DNA from: Anaerolineae bacterium
GTDB lineage: Bacteria > Chloroflexota > Anaerolineae > Aggregatilineales > Phototrophicaceae
NCBI GenBank assembly: GCA_022843745.1
Contig: JALHNB010000005.1
Coordinates: forward strand, 111,392 to 175,391
Length of the DNA: 64,000 bases
Direction: 5' to 3'
Below the pieces are notes generated by a model. The model saw only the letters and a program-made list of their open reading frames with translations. It ran no database searches and was not told the DNA's origin. Positions 16,473 to 25,577 of the stretch are shown piece after piece; positions within the stretch are counted from its first letter, which is position 1; every line of letters begins with the position of its first letter. Position numbers and translations under genes: made by a program.

Positions 16473-17330
16473 ATGGCAAAACAACCTGTGAAATTGATAG
16501 ATCGACTGGGGCAAATCGGCTTTGGCGCGTTGGTGGTGCTCATTTTTCTTTATACGATTTTCCCGTTTTATTGGGCGTTGATTTCAGCGCTTAAACCGGA
16601 AGCCGAACTCATCCGCACACCTGCTACATTTTTTCCAGAAACGATTTCTTTCGCGAATTTCGAAGCCGTTTTTCGGAATGACAAATTTCTGCGTGGGTTG
16701 TTCAACAGCGCGATTGTCTCGATCAGTGTTGTGCTGCTGGCGCTGGTGATCGGCTCATTCGCGGCCTATTCACTCGGCAGGTTGAAATTTCGCGGCAAAC
16801 GCTGGATGCTCTATCTGATCCTGTCGATGACGCTGTTCCCGGCGATCTCGATTCTGCCCGGTTTGTTCACGGTGGTGAACGAATTAGGACTCTACGGCAA
16901 TATCACATCATTGATGCTCTCCTATCTGATATTTACCCTGCCGTTCACCATCTGGGTACTGACTTCGTTTTTCAAGGGGCTTCCGGGTGAATTGGAACAG
17001 GCGGCGTTGGTGGATGGCTGCACACCATTTCAGACTTTTTACATGATTTTGCTGCCGTTGGTTGCCCCGGCATTGGTGACAACCGGGCTGCTGGCGTTTA
17101 TCGGCGCGTGGAATGAGTATCTGTTCGCGCTCACGTTTACGCTCACACAGCCAGCCGCGCAGACCGTCACCGTTGCGATTACGAACTTTACAGGTGTGAT
17201 CGCCCGTAACGAGCCGTTTGGCGAAATTATGGCGGCATCCGTCATCGTCACTGTGCCGTTGATTATCCTGGTGCTGATTTTCCAGCGTCGCATCGTGCAA
17301 GGCCTGACGGCAGGTGCGGTCAAGGGTTAA
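16473..17330 (+). CDS. Sugar ABC transporter permease (MalG type)
   Basis: A 285-residue permease with six membrane segments and the EAA loop LEQAALVDGCTPFQTFYMIL. It pairs with the preceding MalF-type protein. I take ATG 16473 with GAGGAAG upstream; the longer TTG frame would place the start inside that ribosome site. Its gap to the upstream gene is four bases, so the permeases are coupled. A 33-bp tandem repeat array follows the stop codon. Confidence 0.9.
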   Translation: MAKQPVKLIDRLGQIGFGALVVLIFLYTIFPFYWALISALKPEAELIRTPATFFPETISFANFEAVFRNDKFLRGLFNSAIVSISVVLLALVIGSFAAYSLGRLKFRGKRWMLYLILSMTLFPAISILPGLFTVVNELGLYGNITSLMLSYLIFTLPFTIWVLTSFFKGLPGELEQAALVDGCTPFQTFYMILLPLVAPALVTTGLLAFIGAWNEYLFALTFTLTQPAAQTVTVAITNFTGVIARNEPFGEIMAASVIVTVPLIILVLIFQRRIVQGLTAGAVKG

Positions 17331-17353
17331 AATTTTGCATCGCCGACTTATGA

Positions 17354-17452
17354 AGGATAGGTCTATGATCTGCCCTTCATTTACGCAGGATTGCTTTATA
17401 ACTTACCCCTCACTTGCGCAGGATAGGTCTATGATCTATCCTGCTTTTATAG
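17354..17452. repeat. Three tandem 33-bp units after the permease gene
   Basis: Units start at 17354, 17387 and 17420, exactly 33 bp apart. Units 1 and 3 share AGGATAGGTCTATGATCT; unit 2 (AGGATTGCTTTATAACTT) is diverged but in phase. The array begins 23 bases past the permease stop. Confidence 0.9.
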
Positions 17453-17563
17453 TCTCTTATTTTTCTTTAATGATTAAACCATCCAAAGAGGGACTATAGT
17501 CCGTTACATTAATTGAGTCTTGTGACTCTGCGCATCGTAAATACGCAAAAAGGGAGACTTCCG

Positions 17564-18637
17564 ATGATAGTAGGCCGCAAACGTTTATTGATTCTGGTGA
17601 TCGCACTCATGGCACTGGCTATGGGGATTGCTCCGGCTTTCGCCCAGGACGACACGGCGGTAATTGCCGAAAATCTGAACGAGCCGCGACAACTTTTCTA
17701 TGATTCTGATGGCACGCTCTATATCACAGAAGCCGGCAATGCGGGGGATGTGGACGCGACAGGTGTGTTTGGCAACCCGCTTAAAATTGGCCTTAGTGCC
17801 AGTTTATCGGTTGTTTCACCAGAGGGTGAGCAGTCTGTTTTAATTGATGGATTGCCCAGCATTGAAGCGGGCGGCCCCTATTATGGCGCTCATGGCATCT
17901 ATGTGGGCGACACGACGATCTGGGTCATTACTGGTGAAGCACCTCAAGAAGGCAGTTATGATCCTGAAGAGTACCCTTTCAATATGCTGATTGGCTTTGA
18001 TAAAGAAACGCTGGAGATAACCCAGAAGATTGATTTATTTGCCGCTGCTTCACCTTTGAATCCGAGTGTGCCAAATCGGGGTAATCCGGTTGATATTGCT
18101 GTCGCCGAAGACGGCACCGTATATATCCCAATGGCGGGCTGCAATTGTGTCGAAAGCTGGACAGAAGCCGACGGCGTGCAGATTGCCGCTTCCTGGATGG
18201 ATCCTGACGATAATCCTGTGCCAACAACCGTTGATATTGGGCCGGATGGCGATCTGTATGTGGGCTTTCTGATGGGCTTTCCCTGGCCTGCTGGCGGTGC
18301 ACGTATTGAGCGCTGGTCGGATGGCGAACTGGTGGAGACCTATGGCGGGTTGAATACTGTGACCGATGTATTGGTCGCTGATGACGGTACGATCTATGCT
18401 GTAGAGCATGGTCTGACGGGTGAAGGTTATGTTGCCGGACGTGTCGTGATCGTATCATCGGATGGGATTACGCCCGTCATGGGAGGCCTGACTGAACCCT
18501 ATGGTCTGGCGATGGATGCTGAAGGTAATTTAGTTGTCAGCGTTGGTAGTGCAAGTGGAGCTGGGGCAGGTCAGGTGATCGCTGTCACAGCAGGCGCGAT
18601 GGCTGAACCTGAAGCGACACCCGAAGCCGAGGGATAA
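17564..18637 (+). CDS. Secreted ScyD/ScyE-like beta-propeller protein
   Basis: 357 residues with a clear signal peptide (RKRLLILVIALMALAMGIAP, cleavage after AFA). The mature part is built of NHL/SMP-30-like blades, each with a [FY].DSDG.[LI]Y[IV].E-type strand (LFYDSDGTLYITEAG, IAVEDGTVYIPM-like, VLVADDGTIYAVEHG, MDAEGNLVVSVG). This resembles the ScyD/ScyE family. Four cysteine-containing segments may form disulfides outside the cell. I use ATG 17564 with AAGGGAG upstream instead of the TTG at 17513. The C-terminus ends in an acidic Pro/Glu/Ala tail also seen in the next protein. Confidence 0.8.
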   Translation: MIVGRKRLLILVIALMALAMGIAPAFAQDDTAVIAENLNEPRQLFYDSDGTLYITEAGNAGDVDATGVFGNPLKIGLSASLSVVSPEGEQSVLIDGLPSIEAGGPYYGAHGIYVGDTTIWVITGEAPQEGSYDPEEYPFNMLIGFDKETLEITQKIDLFAAASPLNPSVPNRGNPVDIAVAEDGTVYIPMAGCNCVESWTEADGVQIAASWMDPDDNPVPTTVDIGPDGDLYVGFLMGFPWPAGGARIERWSDGELVETYGGLNTVTDVLVADDGTIYAVEHGLTGEGYVAGRVVIVSSDGITPVMGGLTEPYGLAMDAEGNLVVSVGSASGAGAGQVIAVTAGAMAEPEATPEAEG

Positions 18638-18657
18638 ATACGACCCGGAATTTATGC

Positions 18658-18685
18658 GTAGGGGCATGGCGCGCCATGCCCCTAC
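18658..18685. repeat. GTAGGGGC palindromic repeat, copy 2
   Basis: A perfect 28-bp palindrome with arms GTAGGGGCATGGCG/CGCCATGCCCCTAC, located 20 bases after the ScyD-like stop and 37 bases before the YceI start. It gives a false N-terminal extension to the YceI frame. Confidence 0.95.
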
Positions 18686-18722
18686 AGGGAAAGATAGAAG
18701 TTACTTAACTTGGGGAGATAGT

Positions 18723-19439
18723 ATGCAGACGAGACGGATTATTGTGATCGGCATTATCGTGGTTGGGCTTCTGGGTGCAGCCGCAGCCGCTTACGTCTGG
18801 TTTTCGGGCGGTTCTGGTGAGGCCAGCCAGCAGATTTCATCGAATGAACTTACCGCGTCCGGCACTGAGCAGGTCATTTTCCGTATCGTCCCTGAAGAAT
18901 CTCAAGTCCGGTTTATCCTCAGCGAACTCTTGCAGGGTCAACCTACAACGGTTATCGGACGCACAAATCAGGTAGCCGCCGACATCGCCGTCGATTTCGC
19001 AAACCCCGCTGCATCCGAGGTTGGGACTGTTCGCGTCAATGCGCGTACACTGTTGACCGATAATGAATTCCGCAACCGTACCATTCGCGGTCAGATTCTT
19101 CAATCTTCGCAGGATGAATTCGAATTTTCAGAGTTCACCCCGACATCGGTAGAAGGTATGCCGGAAACCGTGACCATCGGTGAAGCTTTTACGTTCAAGT
19201 TAGTGGGCGATTTGCGGGTACGTGACATCGTGAAACCTGCGACATTTGACGTAACGGTTACGCCAGTTTCAGAGACACGTCTGGAAGGGATAGCCGTCTC
19301 GACGGTACAACGCACCGATTTTAATCTGATTATTCCCAGTGTTCCTGGGGTTGCGGATGTTTCTGAAGAGGTGCGGCTGGAAATTGATTTTGTGGCGCAG
19401 GCTGTGGGAGACGAAGCGACTCCAGAGGCATCCAGTTAG
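18723..19439 (+). CDS. Membrane-anchored YceI family protein
   Basis: 238 residues: an N-terminal signal anchor (TRRIIVIGIIVVGLLGAAAA), a short linker and a YceI beta-barrel domain (FRIVPEESQVRF, ADIAVDF, NEFRNRTIRGQIL, FKLVGDLRVRDIVKPATFDV, QRTDFNLIIPS). YceI proteins bind isoprenoid quinones or other polyprenyl lipids outside the cytoplasm. The ATG at 18723 has GGGGAGA upstream. It is probably co-transcribed with the ScyD-like gene, separated by a palindromic repeat. It is followed by a good terminator. Confidence 0.88.
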   Translation: MQTRRIIVIGIIVVGLLGAAAAAYVWFSGGSGEASQQISSNELTASGTEQVIFRIVPEESQVRFILSELLQGQPTTVIGRTNQVAADIAVDFANPAASEVGTVRVNARTLLTDNEFRNRTIRGQILQSSQDEFEFSEFTPTSVEGMPETVTIGEAFTFKLVGDLRVRDIVKPATFDVTVTPVSETRLEGIAVSTVQRTDFNLIIPSVPGVADVSEEVRLEIDFVAQAVGDEATPEASS

Positions 19440-19495
19440 GAGCACTTTAAACTTACGAGTTCTGCAAGCTGTGTTTCTACTTCAAGCGCTGCTAC

Positions 19496-19524
19496 AAGGG
19501 TGATTGAGTCACCCTTTTTATTTT
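19496..19524 (+). terminator. Rho-independent terminator after YceI gene
   Basis: AAGGGTGA/TCACCCTT with a five-base loop (19496-19516), followed by TTTATTTT. Confidence 0.85.
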
Positions 19525-19556
19525 CCAGATGGCTAAACTACCAGATTACCGGGCTG

Positions 19557-21662
19557 CTAGACTACCGGGATCATAAACAGAAAATGTCCGCCCCGGTTTT
19601 CTTTTGTGCTGGCATCTGCCCAGATTTTACCACGATGAAGTTCAATAATACCGCGCGAAACGGCAAGACCAAGCCCTGTGCCATCAATTTTATTCGCTTT
19701 TGCCCATTCCGTCCTGAAAAATGGCATGAAAACCTGCTCAATATCTTCTTTCGACAGCCCTTCACCTTCATCCGATACTGTGACCAATATGCCCGGTACA
19801 GGCACATCAATCAGGTTTTTTGATGACAGCTCATACGGCGATTTAATAAGCTGTGTACTGACTCGAATGGTGCCACCTTCAGGTGAATATTTGATGGAGT
19901 TGTTAATCAGGTTCGAAAGCACCTGCACGATTCGGTCTGAATCAATGTAAACAGGCGGGAGGTCATCATCCAACTCCATGATAACGGTTTGCTGACGGGC
20001 TTTATATTGTAATTCCAGCCGTGCGACAGCATCAATCACCACATCCGGCAAATGGGCTTCGCGCATATTGAGTTTTAATTCACCGGCTTCTGCCCGCGAC
20101 ATTTCAATCATGTCTGCAAAGACTAGCCGCAGATGTTTGGCGCTGCTGAGGATGATCTCAGTGTATTCACGTGCCAAAGGCGGTAGTTGATTGCCGGTGG
20201 CTTCAAGTATGAATTCAGCAAAGCCATGAATAGAAGTCAGCGGTGTCCGCAGTTCGTGGGATACGCGCGAAAGAAATGCCGAGCGCACCCGTACCGCTGT
20301 TCGTTCGGCACTCACGTCGTGGAAGGTATAGATTCGCCCCAAAACCTGATTATCCTGATAGACTGGCCCGGTATACCACTCAATATCCATCGGGATGCCC
20401 TCGTTGTGAATCATGTGAAACTCACCGCGCTGCGTGAGTAAGTCGCGAACCGGGACAGTTAACCAACGGTTGCTGAGTTCGCGCCGTACCGCTTCGGGGA
20501 TTTGCATCTGATGAAGCAGTTGCTGCAAAGATAAACCCTGGGCTTTGGCTTCTGGAACGCCAAATATTTTGGTGAAGCGCTGATTCAAAGTCAGGACACG
20601 CCCCCCTTCTATGTCTGGCAGCACCATGACCACGCCATCGGTGACGGCATCGAGCAAGGCCGCTCGCCCCTGCTGTACACTCGCGTGCTGCTGCTGCAAA
20701 ATCTGGGACATGGCGCTAATCGCCAGAAATTCGCTCACGGCCTGGTAATTCTGCAATTCCTGATGTGAAAATTTGTGGGGTTTATTGGTTCCGACCAGAA
20801 TGACGCCCAATTTACGCTCGGCGGCGTGAAGCGGGAGGATTGTCAGCGATCGGATACGTTCTGCTCGCAGAATCGCCCGCGCAAAGGGATCCAGGCTTGC
20901 GGTAAAACGTCTCACATCGTTGATAACCAGTGGATTACGCTCATCAAGCTCACGCAGGAGGTCGGGATAAAATTTGAGATATATTTTCGTTCCCAGCGCG
21001 ATGCCGCTGCCACGCAGTTTTGACCACGAGCCTTTCATTTCCAGATAATCGTATGGCCCATCGGGACGGTCTTCGCGGACAGGGCCGTAGAGCATAATCG
21101 CACAGCTTGTCACATGCGCATCGAACAGGTAGTCGCACAAGACATTGATGATGTGCTGTGGAGATGGATTTTCGGCAATGGTTTGCGCGGTCAGCAAAAT
21201 GGATTGCGAGATCACCATGTTTTGCGCCAACGCTTCATAGAGGTGAAGATTCTCGATTGCCATCCTCACGGTAATGACGGGGATCATAAGCGATTCAATA
21301 TCGTCTGTTGTAAATGCGCCAGGCTGCTGTGAGAAAAGGGCTAATGCGCCAATCACCTGATCGTGCATCGATAAAACGAAAACCAGGGCAGACTGAAACG
21401 GGATTTTACTAAGCTCATCAGGCGTTAGTAAATGTGGATCAACAGTTGAGACCGAACGCTTCATGTAACGCCCCAATAGGCGGTACACTTTTTCAAGATT
21501 CTCAGATGTGCTGAGTTCATCAGGATGATGCACAATCGGTTCGACTCTGTTTAAGTCCTCGCGATACATGCAGGCACAAATTAAATCGGCGGATGTTGCG
21601 GCAGCGATGTTTTCAATCACGTTTTGGACGAGTTTAGTCGGACTGATTTGAGTGCCAAGCAT
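19557..21662 (-). CDS. GAF-GAF-PAS sensor histidine kinase
   Basis: 701 residues, soluble. GAF-like domains at about 5-145 and 150-325, a PAS domain at about 330-450, HisKA with the phosphorylated His469 in SRVSHELRTPLTS, and HATPase_c with N-box NLINNSIKYSPEGG, G1 VSDEGEGLS, F-box FMPFFRT and G2 GTGLGLAVS. All kinase motifs are intact. It lies 17 bases downstream of its OmpR-type regulator and is surely its partner. With no membrane segment, it senses a cytoplasmic signal or small molecule through the GAF domains. The divergent PBP gene shares the control region, so a cell-envelope signal is a reasonable guess. Confidence 0.93.
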   Translation of the reverse strand: MLGTQISPTKLVQNVIENIAAATSADLICACMYREDLNRVEPIVHHPDELSTSENLEKVYRLLGRYMKRSVSTVDPHLLTPDELSKIPFQSALVFVLSMHDQVIGALALFSQQPGAFTTDDIESLMIPVITVRMAIENLHLYEALAQNMVISQSILLTAQTIAENPSPQHIINVLCDYLFDAHVTSCAIMLYGPVREDRPDGPYDYLEMKGSWSKLRGSGIALGTKIYLKFYPDLLRELDERNPLVINDVRRFTASLDPFARAILRAERIRSLTILPLHAAERKLGVILVGTNKPHKFSHQELQNYQAVSEFLAISAMSQILQQQHASVQQGRAALLDAVTDGVVMVLPDIEGGRVLTLNQRFTKIFGVPEAKAQGLSLQQLLHQMQIPEAVRRELSNRWLTVPVRDLLTQRGEFHMIHNEGIPMDIEWYTGPVYQDNQVLGRIYTFHDVSAERTAVRVRSAFLSRVSHELRTPLTSIHGFAEFILEATGNQLPPLAREYTEIILSSAKHLRLVFADMIEMSRAEAGELKLNMREAHLPDVVIDAVARLELQYKARQQTVIMELDDDLPPVYIDSDRIVQVLSNLINNSIKYSPEGGTIRVSTQLIKSPYELSSKNLIDVPVPGILVTVSDEGEGLSKEDIEQVFMPFFRTEWAKANKIDGTGLGLAVSRGIIELHRGKIWADASTKENRGGHFLFMIPVV

Positions 21663-21679
21663 GAATAATCCTGGGTGAA

Positions 21680-22414
21680 CTAGCTCACGTCTTCTTCTAG
21701 GTTGGTGCCAGTCGTTTCGCTTGGGCGAATCGTAAAGACATAGCCGATACCGCGTTCGGTGCGGATGTAATGGGGATGATGCGAGTCGGATTCCAGTTTC
21801 CGGCGGAGACGGTGCATATGAACTCGCAGCGTGTCCTCATAAACATCTTCCGACGGCCATACCCGCGCGATCAGTAAACGATTTTCCACGACACGCCCCG
21901 CATTACGCAGCAGCACATGCAGCAGGATTGATTCAGTAGGAGTCAGGCTGAAGGGTTTCCCATTTACGGTGATCCGGTTATGCGCGAAATCAATGCTCAG
22001 GTTATCGTCAATGTGGGCGATAGGCTGGCTGGCATAATCCAGGCTGGGCATCCGCGATAACACCGTCTGGACACGGGCTTCGAGTTCGCGCAGGTCAAAA
22101 GGCTTGACGATAAAATCATCGGCATAACGTTTTAAACCCTGCACAATGGTATCGGTGTCACTATTGGCCGTAATGAAAATAATCGGTACATCGCCCATTG
22201 CCTTAAGCTTGCTGCTCAGTTCAAAACCGTGCATGGTGGGCAAGCCGAGGTCGATGAGCGCAATATGGGGAAGTCCGCTTTGTTTGATATACTTGATTGC
22301 GTCTGGGCCATCCGGGAAGGCTGTTACATCAAAACCATGTGCAGATAAATAATCGCTAATTAACTTGCTGATGTTAGTGTCATCTTCAACGACCATTACT
22401 TTTGTTTTATTCAT
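21680..22414 (-). CDS. OmpR/PhoB family response regulator
   Basis: 244 residues. Receiver domain 1-120 with acidic pair Asp11/Asp12, phospho-acceptor Asp55 in LIDLGLP and Lys104 in VKPFD; C-terminal winged helix with LTPTESILLHVLLRN and the recognition helix region RVHMHRLRRKL. It is the partner of the downstream kinase. ATG preceded by GGGGAGA. Its promoter overlaps three TAAC direct repeats spaced exactly 20 bp, a good candidate for its own binding site. Confidence 0.95.
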   Translation of the reverse strand: MNKTKVMVVEDDTNISKLISDYLSAHGFDVTAFPDGPDAIKYIKQSGLPHIALIDLGLPTMHGFELSSKLKAMGDVPIIFITANSDTDTIVQGLKRYADDFIVKPFDLRELEARVQTVLSRMPSLDYASQPIAHIDDNLSIDFAHNRITVNGKPFSLTPTESILLHVLLRNAGRVVENRLLIARVWPSEDVYEDTLRVHMHRLRRKLESDSHHPHYIRTERGIGYVFTIRPSETTGTNLEEDVS

Positions 22415-22434
22415 GGACTTAATCTCCCCAAATA

Positions 22435-22480
22435 TAACGAATTTTCATTAATCGTAACGAATATACACCAAATGTAACAT
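22435..22480. promoter_or_regulatory. Three TAAC direct repeats with 20-bp period (candidate operator)
   Basis: TAACGA at 22435, TAACGA at 22455 and TAACAT at 22475 start exactly 20 bp apart, so they lie on about the same helix face. They overlap and lie downstream of the regulator's promoter and lie directly upstream of the PBP promoter, fitting autoregulation by the OmpR-type protein. Confidence 0.55.
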
Positions 22481-22489
22481 TAACGTCAA
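22460..22489 (-). promoter_or_regulatory. Promoter of the regulator-kinase operon
   Basis: On the minus strand TTGACG (22489-22484) and TATATT (22465-22460) with an 18-bp spacer, 46 bases before the regulator ATG. Confidence 0.7.
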
Positions 22490-22495
22490 TATTGC

Positions 22496-22525
22496 TTGTA
22501 AAAAATTCATTTGAAAAGTTATAAT
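22496..22525 (+). promoter_or_regulatory. Promoter of the PBP gene
   Basis: TTGTAA at 22496-22501 and TATAAT at 22520-22525 with an 18-bp spacer, about 40 bases before the TTG start. Confidence 0.7.
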
Positions 22526-22565
22526 AAATTTAATCTGTTTATGACATGATGAGATTGAAACTTCG

Positions 22566-25529
22566 TTGGCGACAGTAACACAGATTATTCAACGGCGGCG
22601 GCGGCGGCAATCCCGTCGTCAAAAATTCGAAGCGCGGCGACAAATCGGATTATTGATCGGCCTGGTACTGTTTGCGGTGCTGGTCATTATCCCTGCGGGG
22701 GTTGCTGCCAGCGGCGCAGGTGTCATGTATTGGCGCTCCGCAAGCGACCTGCCACAGCCGCTCGATACCATCTATCTTGACCCAATTGTTGGCCCTACGC
22801 AATTTTATGATCGCAGCGGACAGGCGCTTTTGTTTTCAGTTCAGGATCCGCTGGGTGATGAACGCGCGTGGACATCACTCGATACGCTTCCCGCTTATGT
22901 TATGGAGGCGACATTATCGGCTGAAGACCCCTATTTCCTGACAACACCACGTCCCGGTTTTTTCGAGAGTCTGACTCGCTTATGGTATAACGCGATTTCT
23001 GGCCCGCTGCCAGCAGACCCCTCGCTGACAGGGCGGCTCGTGCGCAATGTGATTGCGCCGCCGGGTGAAGTCGTCAGCGTATGGGATCGTGAGCGAGAAA
23101 TTGCGCTCGTGGCTGAGATCAATCGCCGCTACTCGTCGCAGCAAATTCTCGAATGGCATCTCAATACCGATTATTATGGCAACGAAGCCTATGGAATTGA
23201 GGCCGCCGCGCAGGTTTATCTGGGCAAAAGTGCTGTCGATCTGACTCTTGATGAAGCTGCACTTCTGGCTGCTATCCCCCCCGCGCCTCAATATAATCCG
23301 ATTGATAATGAGATAGCCGCGCGTGGACGGCAGGACGATGTGCTGCGTGCGCTGCTTCAGGTGGCGGAAATAACCGCTCAGGATTACGACACGGCGGTGA
23401 CGACCTTAACGCCGATCAAAACAGGTTCAGGCCAGTCACCAGAAATCGCGCCGGATTTTTCGATCTATGCCCGCCAGCAAGCCAAAGAAATTCTCGACTC
23501 GTTGGGGTATGATGGCGCTCGGTTGGTCGCGCGTGGTGGGCTGAACATTATCACGACGCTTGATCTCGATCTGTATTATCAATCGGAATGTACGCTACGC
23601 ACCCAATTGGCACGCTTGCAGGGCGATACGAATACTCAGGCCGCGCTTAACGGCGAAACATGCCAGGGTGCGCTCTATTTGCCACCTCTCAGCCCTGTTA
23701 TTGCCGATTCCCTTCCCAATAACGGTGCGCTGGCGATTATTGATGTCAGCAGCGGCGAAATTAAAAGCATCGTCGGCTCCTCGGCAGCCATTACCTATCA
23801 GCCAGGGCCAACACTTCTGCCGTTTGTCTACTTTGAGGGCTTTATCAAAGGAGGGCGAAACGCGGCGGAGATGGTGTCGGATATTCCGATTTCGTTTCCT
23901 GGCGCAGCAGAGGGATTGATCTACACCCCGCAAAATAGCGACGGGCAATTCCGGGGGCCGTTGAATCTGCGTGACGCAATGGGTGCAGGGTTGCTGCCAC
24001 CCGCTGTCCAGGTCGCGAATCGTCTGCGAATCGACAACATTTTGCTGCGGGCGCATCAGCTCGGACTCACGAGCCTGGACATCAACAGCCGCTACGATTT
24101 GTCGCTGCTGGAACGTGGTGGCGAGGTTTCGGTTCTGGATATTGCCTATGCTTATTCGGTGCTGTCATCAATGGGCGAAATGCGCGGAATCTCAGTTGAA
24201 CCTATCGGGCGCAATTACCGCGTTCGCGATCCAGTGGCGGTTCTGCGGATTGAAGACCAGGATGGCAATCTGCTCTGGGAATATAAGGGCGATCAATTTG
24301 AGCCAGATTGCGCCGTCGCGGAAAATTGTACGTTGGTTTACCCGGAGCAAGTCGGCTACCTGATGAATGATATTTTGTCCGATGGCACAACGCGCGAACG
24401 TGTACTCGGTCAGAATGCAGCCAGTTTACTCAATCCATCGCGCCCGACGGCTGTCGTCAATGGCAAAACCAGCGATAACCGTGATGCCTGGACAGCGGGT
24501 TACACGCCGCAGATTATCACCGTCGTCCACTTTGGGCGAACGGACGATAGCGCGATGACGCTCGACGCACCGGATTTGCGAGGCACGGCACCTGTTTGGC
24601 GGGCATTGATGGACTATATCTCTACCCGTGATGCGCTGCCTGCTGCTGACTGGACACGCCCGGAAGGAATTATTGACGCAAGCGTTTGCGAACGTTCTGG
24701 AATGCTGCCAAACGGCGTTTGTCCGGTACGCAATGAGATTTTTATCGAAGGTTTCCAGCCGTCTCAAGCCGATACCTACTGGCAGTCCTTCGATATTAAC
24801 ACCCAAACTGGGCAGCTTGCGACGCTGAACACGCCTGCGGGTGTGCGCAGTCAGCGCGTCTATTTTGTGCCGCCGCCAGATGTGCTGGATTGGTGGCAGT
24901 CTAATAATCAGCCCATGCCGCCTGTCGATTATGATACGGTGAGCCGCCCGGAACTACTTGGGTCGGCAGCGATCCTCCAACCCGCGCCTTTCGCGTATGT
25001 GGGCGGTGAGGTCGATATTCGCGGGAGCATGGACACCAGCAACATGCAGTATTATCAACTGGCCTTTGGCAAAGGTCTGATTCCCGACCAATGGACTCAG
25101 ATCGGCCCGCAGCAAACCACGTTTGAGCGCGGCAGCAGCCTGGGAACGTGGAACACCGATGGGCTGGATGGCCTCTACAGCCTGCAATTAACCGTTGTAT
25201 TGGGCGATAACACGCGCGAATCCGACGTGCGTCAGGTGACAATTGATAACACCGCGCCTACGATTACCCTCAACGCGGGCGAACCCGGCAAAATTTATCG
25301 CTGGCCGGATGAGCAAAGTATTGAGCTGACCGCTGAAGTGCTAGATAACCTCGCTATCGATCACGTCGAGTTTTATCACAACGGGCAATTTATCGGCAGC
25401 GATGAGCAGTGGCCTTATGGCTTCTCGTGGGACATTACTGGCGCGGGAAACGAAATTTTTAGCGCGGTGGCTTTTGATGCAGTCGGCAACCAGGCCAACG
25501 CTGAGATGACCGTCGAAGTCGTGCGCTGA
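22566..25529 (+). CDS. Class A penicillin-binding-protein homologue with degenerate active sites
   Basis: 987 residues: a very basic cytoplasmic N-terminus, a membrane anchor (28-56), a GT51-like transglycosylase region (about 75-245), a transpeptidase-like region (about 295-700) and C-terminal Ig-like modules (880-987). GT51 Glu120 (SAEDPYF) and YGNEAYGIEAAAQVYLGK remain, but the QQ of the STxTQQ motif is replaced (SLTGRLVRN, from residue 153). In the transpeptidase the SxxK site, normally PGSTFKP, reads PGPTLLP (413-419), SxN is absent, and KTG is KTS (634-636), while the DAWTAGYTP frame is kept. It therefore cannot acylate in the normal way. The reading frame is intact, suggesting a structural or regulatory role in wall assembly. 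TTG start without an upstream in-frame ATG. Confidence 0.88.
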   Translation: MATVTQIIQRRRRRQSRRQKFEARRQIGLLIGLVLFAVLVIIPAGVAASGAGVMYWRSASDLPQPLDTIYLDPIVGPTQFYDRSGQALLFSVQDPLGDERAWTSLDTLPAYVMEATLSAEDPYFLTTPRPGFFESLTRLWYNAISGPLPADPSLTGRLVRNVIAPPGEVVSVWDREREIALVAEINRRYSSQQILEWHLNTDYYGNEAYGIEAAAQVYLGKSAVDLTLDEAALLAAIPPAPQYNPIDNEIAARGRQDDVLRALLQVAEITAQDYDTAVTTLTPIKTGSGQSPEIAPDFSIYARQQAKEILDSLGYDGARLVARGGLNIITTLDLDLYYQSECTLRTQLARLQGDTNTQAALNGETCQGALYLPPLSPVIADSLPNNGALAIIDVSSGEIKSIVGSSAAITYQPGPTLLPFVYFEGFIKGGRNAAEMVSDIPISFPGAAEGLIYTPQNSDGQFRGPLNLRDAMGAGLLPPAVQVANRLRIDNILLRAHQLGLTSLDINSRYDLSLLERGGEVSVLDIAYAYSVLSSMGEMRGISVEPIGRNYRVRDPVAVLRIEDQDGNLLWEYKGDQFEPDCAVAENCTLVYPEQVGYLMNDILSDGTTRERVLGQNAASLLNPSRPTAVVNGKTSDNRDAWTAGYTPQIITVVHFGRTDDSAMTLDAPDLRGTAPVWRALMDYISTRDALPAADWTRPEGIIDASVCERSGMLPNGVCPVRNEIFIEGFQPSQADTYWQSFDINTQTGQLATLNTPAGVRSQRVYFVPPPDVLDWWQSNNQPMPPVDYDTVSRPELLGSAAILQPAPFAYVGGEVDIRGSMDTSNMQYYQLAFGKGLIPDQWTQIGPQQTTFERGSSLGTWNTDGLDGLYSLQLTVVLGDNTRESDVRQVTIDNTAPTITLNAGEPGKIYRWPDEQSIELTAEVLDNLAIDHVEFYHNGQFIGSDEQWPYGFSWDITGAGNEIFSAVAFDAVGNQANAEMTVEVVR

Positions 25530-25551
25530 GATGTCTCAGAATGTGTAATTT

Positions 25552-25577
25552 GTGGGCGCATCGCGATGCGCCCCTAC
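25552..25577. repeat. GTAGGGGC palindromic repeat, copy 3 (supplies a stop codon)
   Basis: GCGCATCG/CGATGCGC core with an intact right end CCCCTAC and a shortened left end GTGG. It lies between convergent genes. The TAG in its right arm (minus strand GTAGGGG) is the stop codon of the methyltransferase gene. Confidence 0.85.

Noticed and set aside
18654-18722. N-terminal extension of the YceI protein
   Set aside because: It is a translation of the palindromic repeat; the ATG at 18723 has a strong ribosome site and is followed by the signal anchor.
19531-19575. Possible tail duplication after the histidine kinase stop (CCCGGTA...TAG twice)
   Set aside because: The similarity is short and the spacing about 22-24 bp does not match the ~33-bp class; could be chance.
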